Shown: positions 1 through 5,339 of the stretch, piece by piece | Layout: the number at the start of each line of letters is the position of its first letter | Numbering within the stretch: the stretch's first letter is position 1 | Assembly (NCBI GenBank): GCA_947380915.1 | Contig: CANCSY010000193.1 | Coordinates: 1 to 6,292, forward strand | DNA length: 6,292 nucleotides | Reading direction: 5' to 3' | From: Beijerinckiaceae bacterium | GTDB lineage: Bacteria; Pseudomonadota; Alphaproteobacteria; Rhizobiales; Beijerinckiaceae | Program-made: the position numbers and the translations under genes | The notes under the pieces: model-generated | Told to the model about the DNA's origin: nothing | Seen by the model: only the letters and a program-made list of their open reading frames with translations | The model's database searches: none

Positions 1-186
1 GAGCGTCTGGCGCAGATGCTCGCGCGCGTGCATGGCGCCATCATCCACAAGCATCTCGAGCGCATTTCCCCCCTCGCGGTGCCCATCATGCTGGAAATCG
101 GCCGCGAGCCGGTCTATGGCGAGGCGCAGGACGAGATCCTCGCCGATGCGGCGGGGGCCTTGGTCGATGAAGCCATGGGCGGCTGA
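1..186 (+). CDS. C-terminal end of a ligase-associated DEXH-box (Lhr-like) DNA helicase, 5'-truncated
   Basis: The reading frame is open from the first base and ends in TGA at 184-186, giving 61 residues; the N-terminus and all helicase motifs lie outside the window. The visible tail includes the stretch SPLAVPIMLEIGREPVYG followed by an acidic Ala-rich helix ending in DEAMGG. As I recall the family, this resembles the C-terminus of the ligase-associated DNA damage response DEXH-box helicases (Lhr-type superfamily 2 enzymes of about 800-900 residues). The context supports the call strongly: pdeM, the usual partner of this helicase, starts 11 nt downstream on the same strand, so the two are very probably one operon. 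The likely role is ATP-driven unwinding or remodelling of DNA or DNA-RNA duplexes during repair. No catalytic residue can be checked here, so the identification rests on the tail and on the neighbour. Confidence 0.78.
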   Translation, partial: ERLAQMLARVHGAIIHKHLERISPLAVPIMLEIGREPVYGEAQDEILADAAGALVDEAMGG

Positions 187-197
187 CGGGTGAATGC

Positions 198-920
198 ATG
201 ACCGCCGGAACGGATGACCAACAGCGCGCCGCGCCATCAGGGCAGGGCGGATTCACGTTGCATGGCGAGGCTGCGCTGCCCGATGTCTCCGGCGCGCTCT
301 GGCTGGCCGACCATGGCGCCCTCGTGGTCTCGGACCTGCATTTCGAAAAGGGCTCCGCCTATGCCAGGCGCGGCGTCATGCTGCCGCCCTATGACACGGC
401 GGCGACGCTGGCGCGGTTAGCCGATGTGGTCGCGCGCTATGCGCCCAGGGTGATCGTCGCCTTGGGCGATTCTTTCCACGATGGCGGCGGCGCTGCGCGC
501 ATGGGCGATATGGATCGCGCCGCCCTGCGCGCCTTGCAACAGGGGCGCGAGTGGATCTGGATTTCCGGCAATCACGACCCCGAGCCGCCCGATGATCTCG
601 GCGGCCTCTGCGCTGGCGAAATCCGCCTTGGCGCGCTCACCCTGCGCCATGAGCCGCAGGCGGGCGCTTCGCCGGGCGAGATCGCGGGCCATCTGCATCC
701 GGTGGCGCGTGTGTCTTCGCCCGCGGGCACGTTGCGCAGGCGCTGCTTCGCCAGTGATGGCCTGCGCTGCGTCATGCCGGCTTTCGGCGCCTTTGCGGGC
801 GGGCTGAATATTCGCGACGCGGCTTTCGCGCCGTTGTTCGCGCAGGCGCCGCTTGTCGCCCATGTGATGGGGCGAAGCCGGGTCTATGCGACGCCCATGT
901 CCCGTTGCCGGGGCGATTGA
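198..920 (+). CDS. pdeM: PdeM, ligase-associated DNA damage response calcineurin-like phosphoesterase/endonuclease
   Basis: This 240-residue protein has the full metal-binding set of a calcineurin-like metallophosphoesterase: SDLHFEKG (Asp46, His48), LGDSFHD (Asp91, His94, Asp95), GNHD (Asn125, His126), a conserved-type His151 and GHLHP (His165, His167). The GDSFHD variant and the length of about 220-240 residues are typical of the PdeM family, which clusters with Lhr-like helicase, MBL-fold exonuclease and ATP-dependent ligase. The expected activity is a metal-dependent (usually Mn2+) phosphodiesterase or nuclease acting on DNA ends in the cytoplasm. The ATG at 198 is preceded by GGTGA (189-193), which matches the anti-Shine-Dalgarno sequence with 4 nt spacing. 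The gene lies 11 nt after the helicase stop, so cotranscription is likely. The first 18 or so residues are polar and unconserved-looking; a later start is possible but no better ribosome site is visible. The downstream gene is convergent, with 3 nt between the stop codons. Confidence 0.93.
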   Translation: MTAGTDDQQRAAPSGQGGFTLHGEAALPDVSGALWLADHGALVVSDLHFEKGSAYARRGVMLPPYDTAATLARLADVVARYAPRVIVALGDSFHDGGGAARMGDMDRAALRALQQGREWIWISGNHDPEPPDDLGGLCAGEIRLGALTLRHEPQAGASPGEIAGHLHPVARVSSPAGTLRRRCFASDGLRCVMPAFGAFAGGLNIRDAAFAPLFAQAPLVAHVMGRSRVYATPMSRCRGD

Positions 921-923
921 ATC

Positions 924-3900
924 CTAAAGCTTCGAGACTTTGGCCTTTGGCGTGGGCGCCGCAGGTTTGGGAAGGTTGGTCACAGTCGCCGTATCCCAGC
1001 CGCCAGGCGGCGTGGCGACATCATTGACTGCGGGATCCGGGGTGCGGGCCTTGAAGGCCTCGACCATGGCCTTGGCGGCCGCCATCTGGTTGGGGTTGAG
1101 GCGGGCGGCGATCTCCTCGCGCTTTTGCGCGGAATCTGCGTCGCCCATCGCGGCGGCGGCGGTGAACCAGGCCCAGGAGACCGGGAGGTTCTTGTCCACG
1201 CCCATGCCACGGGCATAGAGGATCGCCAGATTATATTGGCTGTCGCGCAGGCCGAAGTCGGCGGCCTTGCGGAACCAGGTGGCGGCGGTGGCGTAGTCAG
1301 GCTTGCCATCGACACCTTCGGCGTTCAGCACGCCCATATTGTGCATGGCGCGCACATGGCCTTGCGCTGCGGCCTTTCCATAAAGGTCAAGGGCGCGCTT
1401 GAGATCCTTGGGGCCGCCGACGCCGCGCTCCAGCATGGCTGCAAGACGGTATTGCGCGGGCGCGAGATTTTGCCTGGCGGCCTTTTCCAGCCATTGCAGG
1501 GCGGCCTGATTATCCTGCGGCATGCCGCGCCCCTCGGCGAGGCGCACGCCCATTTCATACTGGGCGTTGGCCTGACCGCTGGCGGCGGCCTCGCTCAGCT
1601 TCTGGCCGGACGGTGTCGCAACTGGCGCGGCTGGAGTGGCGGACAAGGGCTGCTTCGTGGCCGAGGTCGGGGTGCTGGCGGTGGGCGCCGTGTCGAATCC
1701 ACTGGCGGCGAGCGGGGGTGTGAAGCCCGGGGCGAGGACTTTCGCGGGCGCCGCCAGAGCGGCCTCCGGCAAGGCCGGAGAGGCGGCCTCGGCTTCAGTC
1801 GTATCTTGCTTTGGCTGCGCCTGCGCCAGCTGCGTCGGCTCCGGCTCCGGCGCGGGCGTGGCGGCTTGTGTTGCTGCGGGAATGGATTTTGCGTCCTCTC
1901 GAAGGGATTTCAGGCCTTGCAGAGAGCCCAGGATCACCACCAGGCCCGCCAGAGCGATCAGCATGGGACGCCTGCGCGCGCTGATGGCGCTGCGCAGCGC
2001 GCCAAGCTTGCCCTGCTTATCTTCCCCGTGTTGTTCATCCAGTCCTTTTTCGGCTGCTTCAGCCCTTACCTCGGTGGCGCGCGCTGCGAACTGGGTCAGC
2101 AAGTCGCCGATCCGGGCGATCGTATTGGGCTTTGTCTCTTCTTGCTGCGCCTGCTCGCTGGCCGCTAGGGAGGCGCGCCGCGCTGCGGCGATGAAGCTGG
2201 CTGGATTGGACAGGACTGCGCCTGGGCCAGGCTCGCGCATGCGAGGCTGGGCAGGCTCCGCTTTCACCTCGACGCGCTGCGCGACGCCGATCGACCCCAG
2301 CAAGGGATCGATGGAGGGCTCCGCGCGTACCTCTTGCGGGGTCTGCTGGGCCTTGCTCTTGCTGGGTTCCGAGGTTGGTTCTTTCTTCGGTTCCTGTGCG
2401 GCGGGGGTCGCTGTGACGGGCTCGGGCCTTACTTCGCAGAGGTCGGATTCCAGATCGCTGAGGCGATCGACCAGCCGTTCCAGAGTTTGATGCACGGCGC
2501 CAAGGGTTTCGGCTGTGCGCTTGTCGGCGGCTTCTTGTTGGGCGCGCAGATCAAGCAATTCGCTCTTCAGGGCCTCGCTCGCGTCGTTGGGCTGGGCGAG
2601 CGCCATGGCTTTCATGTCTGCGGTTTCGCGTTCCGCCTGGCGTTCGGTCGCTTCCGTCGCATCCATGGCTGCGTCGCGAAGGGCCTGGATCTGCTTGAAC
2701 ATATCCGAAATCTGCCCGTCGATCGGCGTTTGCGCAGCTTCGGTCATGCGTTGCTTGACAGGCAGCTTGTCCAGATAGGTCTGCACCTGTTCGAGCATGA
2801 CGAGGGCCGGGCTGGCCTCATCCGCAGGCGCTGCGTTGAACTGGCGCGCCAGACGGCTGATCTCCGTCTGCAACTGGGCGAGCATCGTCTCTTCGCGCGA
2901 GGGCGCTGCGATGGAGTCGATCTTGTCCGCGAGCTTCACGATCTGGGCTTCGAGCGCATGCATGCTGGAGGCGTCGCGCCGGGGCAGGGCCTCGATCCGA
3001 TCCACCAGAATTTCGATCTGCGATTGCAACCCGCCGAGCACCGAGGCTTCGGGCGAGGAGGCGGCGATCCGGTCCATGCGGTTTGCAAGACCGTTCACCT
3101 CCCGGCGCAAACCATCCAGCGATTCGGCATTCGCCTGCGAGGCCATGGTGCTGGCGCTCTGCACAGTGGCCGACACCGCATCCACGCGCGCCGCGAGGGT
3201 TGCTATGTCGCGGCGAACGCCTTCGAGCAAAGGATTGTCCGTGCGTGCGGTCGCTGCGTCGATCTTGTTCGAAAGCCTTCGGATTTCACTTTCCACGGGG
3301 GTGAAGTCCGGCGTGGAGATCTCCAGTTTCGGGGCTGGCTTTTCGAGCTTGCGCGAAAGTTCCTGAATCACGAGTTCAAGCGCGCTGGTGTCCGGTTTCA
3401 TGACGAGGGACGCGTTTGCTTCGATGCGACGATGCACATTGTCAATGCGCCTCGCAAGATCGTCGAACTGGTGTGAATCTCTGGTTTCTCCGGAGATGGT
3501 CTCCATCCGCCGCGAAAGCTGATCGATCTTGCGATCCAGCGCATCAAGCGTTGAGGGGTTCATACCGTGGTTCAGGAGGTTGCGGATTTCGTTCAGCCCG
3601 CGCCCCAGTTCGTTGGTTTCCGACACGGTCGGCGCTGATGCGGCCAAGGCGTCGATGCGCGCTCCCAGAACGTCAAGCTGCCGCTCGATCCTGCCGCTCT
3701 GCGCAGGCTTGGCGATGACATTGGCGATCAGATCCCGGATCTCATCGGTTCTGGCCGCCAGCTTACGCAATGTGCGCTCATCCGCCATCGCCTCGTGATC
3801 GTGGCTGGTCGGCGCCATCCGGGCGCTGCGCGCATTTTCCAGTTCAGGCTCCTCAACGCGGGGCGGGCGCAGGGGCATGGCGCTCTGGCGCTTGGGCAGG

Positions 3901-4535
3901 CTGGCGACATTGCGCGAGAGTTGGTCGATCTGCTGGCGCAGGGCGGCGCTTTCGGCAAGCGCAATGCTGCGTGTGGAGGGCCTGGGAGCGGATTCGAGAC
4001 GGGTTTCGCTCCGGGCGTTTGAGGGCGCATCTTTCGCGCGGTCCTGGGGCGGTTCCGACTCTGGCGTGCGGCGGGCCACGCGCAGGGCCTCTTGCAGCGC
4101 CTCCTGAAGCGCTGATTGGTGCGCCTGGCGCTCGTGGGTCGCCGCTTGGGTCCAGGGCGTTGATTGGGCCGGCAGTTTGTCGCTTGCCCTACGGGGATTG
4201 TCGCCGAGGCGTGTCGCCAGATCCTTCAGCATATCGTCCACCTTGTTGGTGGTATGGTTTACGCCTTGGGGCCCCTGGCGCTTCATGGCGGCTTCGACGG
4301 CGAAAAGGCGGGGGGCTTCATGTCCCGCGTCGCGCGCAAGTCGCCGGTTGATTGCTGTGGCGCGTTCCTCGTGATCGAGCATGGCCGGATCGAGGCCATT
4401 TTCGACCGCATGATTCTCGATGGTCTGATGGAGCCATTGGTTCAAGGTGACCCCTTCGCGCAGGGCCGCATCTCGTGCAGCGTCCCGCATGTCGGGATCG
4501 ACGCTCTGGATGTTCCATGGAGTGGCTCTGTTCAT
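924..4535 (-). CDS. PodJ-like polar localization / SEL1-repeat membrane protein (about 1203 aa)
   Basis: The gene is read right to left, with start ATG at 4533-4535 and stop TAG at 924-926. I prefer this ATG over a TTG eight codons upstream (4557-4559) because GGA lies 6 nt before it and the protein then opens MNRATPWNIQSVDPDMR, which looks like a genuine conserved start. Domains in order: residues 6-43, a ribbon-helix-helix-like segment; 44-190, polar and Ala/Arg-rich; about 199-700, coiled-coil-type sequence with a recurring Lxx(R/K)(I/V/M)(D/E) unit; 701-770, Pro/Glu/Lys linker; 781-792, FIAAARRASLAA, a motif I associate with rhizobial PodJ-like proteins; about 857-872, one membrane helix preceded by RRR, so the N-terminus should be cytoplasmic; 873-985, Pro/Ala/Thr periplasmic linker; 989-1132, four SEL1 repeats; then a tail of about 70 residues containing PPGGWD. 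This matches the layout of Caulobacter PodJ, a polar organiser, but no peptidoglycan-binding domain follows the SEL1 repeats. A role as polarity or envelope scaffold is inferred. Only one cysteine was seen (about residue 700). Confidence 0.85.
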   Translation of the reverse strand: MNRATPWNIQSVDPDMRDAARDAALREGVTLNQWLHQTIENHAVENGLDPAMLDHEERATAINRRLARDAGHEAPRLFAVEAAMKRQGPQGVNHTTNKVDDMLKDLATRLGDNPRRASDKLPAQSTPWTQAATHERQAHQSALQEALQEALRVARRTPESEPPQDRAKDAPSNARSETRLESAPRPSTRSIALAESAALRQQIDQLSRNVASLPKRQSAMPLRPPRVEEPELENARSARMAPTSHDHEAMADERTLRKLAARTDEIRDLIANVIAKPAQSGRIERQLDVLGARIDALAASAPTVSETNELGRGLNEIRNLLNHGMNPSTLDALDRKIDQLSRRMETISGETRDSHQFDDLARRIDNVHRRIEANASLVMKPDTSALELVIQELSRKLEKPAPKLEISTPDFTPVESEIRRLSNKIDAATARTDNPLLEGVRRDIATLAARVDAVSATVQSASTMASQANAESLDGLRREVNGLANRMDRIAASSPEASVLGGLQSQIEILVDRIEALPRRDASSMHALEAQIVKLADKIDSIAAPSREETMLAQLQTEISRLARQFNAAPADEASPALVMLEQVQTYLDKLPVKQRMTEAAQTPIDGQISDMFKQIQALRDAAMDATEATERQAERETADMKAMALAQPNDASEALKSELLDLRAQQEAADKRTAETLGAVHQTLERLVDRLSDLESDLCEVRPEPVTATPAAQEPKKEPTSEPSKSKAQQTPQEVRAEPSIDPLLGSIGVAQRVEVKAEPAQPRMREPGPGAVLSNPASFIAAARRASLAASEQAQQEETKPNTIARIGDLLTQFAARATEVRAEAAEKGLDEQHGEDKQGKLGALRSAISARRRPMLIALAGLVVILGSLQGLKSLREDAKSIPAATQAATPAPEPEPTQLAQAQPKQDTTEAEAASPALPEAALAAPAKVLAPGFTPPLAASGFDTAPTASTPTSATKQPLSATPAAPVATPSGQKLSEAAASGQANAQYEMGVRLAEGRGMPQDNQAALQWLEKAARQNLAPAQYRLAAMLERGVGGPKDLKRALDLYGKAAAQGHVRAMHNMGVLNAEGVDGKPDYATAATWFRKAADFGLRDSQYNLAILYARGMGVDKNLPVSWAWFTAAAAMGDADSAQKREEIAARLNPNQMAAAKAMVEAFKARTPDPAVNDVATPPGGWDTATVTNLPKPAAPTPKAKVSKL
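1140..1571 (-). repeat. Four tandem SEL1 repeats of 36 residues in the PodJ-like protein
   Basis: Residues 989-1132 divide exactly into four 36-residue units, starting ANAQYEMGVRL, APAQYRLAAML, VRAMHNMGVLN and RDSQYNLAILY. Each carries the SEL1 pattern of A/S-x-x-(Q/H)-(Y/N)-x-(L/M)-(G/A) followed by a G-rich turn (for example EGRGMPQD, ARGMGVDK) and ending with W/Y-(L/F)-x-K/A-A-A-x-x-G-like residues. SEL1 repeats form alpha-alpha superhelices used for protein-protein contacts; in PodJ proteins they lie in the periplasm. The placement after the single membrane helix fits that arrangement. Confidence 0.93.
1920..1967 (-). other. Single transmembrane helix of the PodJ-like protein
   Basis: Residues about 857-872 (PMLIALAGLVVILGSL) form the only clearly hydrophobic run in the protein. 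Three arginines come directly before it, and it is followed by QGLKSLRED and then a Pro/Ala/Thr-rich linker. By the positive-inside rule the coiled-coil half is cytoplasmic and the SEL1 half periplasmic. There is no N-terminal signal peptide. Confidence 0.85.
2829..3941 (-). repeat. Degenerate coiled-coil-type repeat region in the PodJ-like protein
   Basis: Across residues 199-569 a six-residue core of the form Lxx(R/K)(I/V/M/L)(D/E) recurs at least eleven times. Examples are LRQQID (199), LGARID (290), LDRKID (333), LARRID (360), LSNKID (421), LAARVD (447), LANRMD (483), LVDRIE (510) and LADKID (535), with a further LVDRLS near 688. Successive cores are often 25-28 residues apart (close to four heptads), with some longer gaps. 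Many units are separated by short Ala/Ser/Pro/Thr segments, so the region probably forms a string of short amphipathic helices rather than one uninterrupted coiled coil. Confidence 0.75.
4407..4520 (-). other. Ribbon-helix-helix-like N-terminal segment of the PodJ-like protein
   Basis: Residues 6-43 read as a short beta-type stretch (PWNIQSV), then DPDMRDAARDAALREG, a turn, and VTLNQWLHQTIENHA. The order strand, helix, G-(S/T)-L-N turn, helix resembles the Arc/HicB/CopG ribbon-helix-helix fold. A similar start is common in rhizobial PodJ/SEL1 proteins as I recall them. The fold assignment is inferred from pattern alone. Confidence 0.45.
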
Positions 4536-4637
4536 CTCAAATCCGTCTAGGGCGCCCAAAAGTCAGACCCGAAGCTTGAACGGGGCCAGGCTCGGCTTGG
4601 TCGAGGCTGCGTCAATGGAATGAGTTTCGGTAATTAA

Positions 4638-4654
4638 GGTAAAGGTCAGGTTAA
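4638..4654 (-). promoter_or_regulatory. Possible CtrA-type binding site upstream of the PodJ-like gene
   Basis: Read on the minus strand this is TTAACCTGACCTTTACC. It fits the CtrA consensus TTAA-N7-TTAAC with one mismatch in the second half-site, and it lies about 100-120 nt before the PodJ-like start codon. A further TTAATTA follows directly. CtrA is the cell-cycle master regulator of alphaproteobacteria, and polarity genes are plausible targets. A short degenerate motif in an AT-rich region can arise by chance, so this is tentative. Confidence 0.35.
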
Positions 4655-4667
4655 CGGTGGTTCGATT

Positions 4668-4698
4668 TTGACACAGTCGCGACTCACTTCAGTTGAAA
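4668..4698 (+). promoter_or_regulatory. Possible merR-gene promoter with a palindromic operator
   Basis: A perfect -35-like TTGACA (4668-4673) is followed at once by the self-complementary AGTCGCGACT (4675-4684). A weak -10-like TGAAAT begins 20 nt after the -35, at 4694. MerR regulators typically bind dyads inside promoters with long 19-20 nt spacers, so autoregulation through this site is possible. The -10 match is poor (4 of 6) and the dyad is not centred in the spacer, so this is a weak call. Confidence 0.3.
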
Positions 4699-4809
4699 TT
4701 AATCAATACCACAATTTTTAGTTGCAAGAGTCCTGGCTCTCGGTTGTACTCACTCCATCGAACGGCGCCTGTGCGCAGGGCCGTCGCCTCTGATGAACCC
4801 GAGTACCTG

Positions 4810-4815
4810 AAGGGA
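4810..4815 (+). promoter_or_regulatory. Ribosome binding site deciding the merR-family start
   Basis: The sequence AAGGGA sits just before two in-frame ATG codons, at 4817 and 4823. Its AAGG core (4810-4813) leaves only 3 nt to the first ATG but 9 nt to the second. The second ATG is therefore the better-spaced start. Confidence 0.5.
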
Positions 4816-4822
4816 TATGGCG

Positions 4823-5287
4823 ATGGGACAAAATCCATCTGTTTCCAAGATGTTTGACGCGCCGCAGGATGTGCTGACCATTGGTGAAATGGCGCGCGAA
4901 TATGGGGTCACATTGCGCGCGCTGCGCTTTTACGAAGACCGCGGCCTGCTGCAACCGATCCGCAATGGCGTCACGCGTTATTATGCGGCCGACGCCCGCG
5001 CCCGCCTCGAGCTGATTCTCAAGGGCAAGCAACTCGGCTTCACCCTGACGGAGATTCGCGACCTCATAGCGAATCAGTCGGCGGAGCCGGTGCAGAGCTT
5101 CGAACTGTCTCTCGACGAGACGCAGATTCTCGCCCAACTCAGCCTGTTGCAGCGCCAGCGCGACGATATAGAGCGCGCCATCGAGGAGTTGCGGCAGACG
5201 CAGGAGCGGTTGGCGGGAGCCAATGGCGTTCCCCATGCCTCGGTCATCGCCGCCGCCGGAGCGAAGGTTGGGGCCAGCGCGCCCTGA
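4823..5287 (+). CDS. MerR-family transcriptional regulator
   Basis: From the ATG at 4823 the protein has 154 residues; an in-frame ATG at 4817 would add two. The N-terminal winged helix-turn-helix is clear: TIGEMAREYGVTLRALRFYEDRGLL (residues 19-43 in two adjoining helices), then the wing with RNGVTRYY (47-54), then the second helical pair with ILKGKQLGFTLTEIRDLIA (65-83). Residues about 102-130 form an amphipathic dimerisation helix rich in Leu, Gln and Arg. There is no cysteine in the protein, so sensing of mercury, copper or similar ions through thiols is unlikely. No separate ligand-binding domain follows the dimer helix, and the last 20 or so residues are Ala/Gly-rich and probably disordered. 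It should bind promoter DNA as a dimer. Its target is not shown by the sequence; candidates are its own promoter, the divergent PodJ-like gene, or the exonuclease 52 nt downstream on the same strand. Confidence 0.9.
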   Translation: MGQNPSVSKMFDAPQDVLTIGEMAREYGVTLRALRFYEDRGLLQPIRNGVTRYYAADARARLELILKGKQLGFTLTEIRDLIANQSAEPVQSFELSLDETQILAQLSLLQRQRDDIERAIEELRQTQERLAGANGVPHASVIAAAGAKVGASAP

Positions 5288-5339
5288 GTTTCATTTGGGC
5301 CTGGCGACATCCGGACTCAAAAATCCCTGAAAAGAGTTT

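Larger units (their letters stand above)
4536..4822. promoter_or_regulatory. Divergent intergenic region between the PodJ-like gene and the merR-family gene
   Basis: These 287 nt must carry the promoters of both divergent genes. The core at 4621-4725 is only about 38% GC by hand count, against a very GC-rich background. It holds a TTGACA hexamer on the + strand (4668-4673), a perfect 10-bp palindrome (4675-4684), a TTAA-N7-TTTACC element on the minus strand (4638-4654), and two GANTC sites (4681-4685 and 4728-4732) of the type methylated by CcrM in alphaproteobacteria. I could not place a convincing -10 element for either gene. No small gene or structured RNA is evident. Confidence 0.7.

Noticed and set aside
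926..941. AAAG...CTTT inverted pair at the pdeM/PodJ-like junction
   Set aside because: The stem is four base pairs with an 8-nt loop and no T-run, too weak to call a terminator.
1125..2168. Long open frame (347 codons) on the + strand antisense to the PodJ-like gene
   Set aside because: Its product is Gly/Arg-rich low-complexity sequence with no motif, and it lies wholly opposite clear SEL1 and linker coding. Long antisense frames are common in GC-rich DNA.
2334..3476. Long open frame (380 codons) on the + strand antisense to the coiled-coil region
   Set aside because: It mirrors the repeat periodicity of the true gene on the other strand (His/Arg/Leu/Phe-rich) and has no recognisable domain.
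4536..4559. Eight-codon upstream extension of the PodJ-like gene from a TTG start
   Set aside because: The ATG at 4535 has GGA at 6 nt spacing and begins a conserved-looking N-terminus, while the extension has no clear ribosome site.
4727..4740. AGAG-TCCTGG-CTCT small hairpin upstream of merR
   Set aside because: A 4-bp stem in a 287-nt region is expected by chance, and no conserved leader structure is recognisable.
4718..5236. 172-codon open frame on the minus strand over the merR gene
   Set aside because: It is antisense to an unmistakable MerR helix-turn-helix, and its own product shows no family resemblance.
5285..5319. TGAGT / ACTCA inverted pair flanking the merR stop, followed by AAAAA
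   Set aside because: The stem is only 5 bp with a 25-nt loop, and the run after it is A rather than T on the + strand, so it is not a credible intrinsic terminator for merR.
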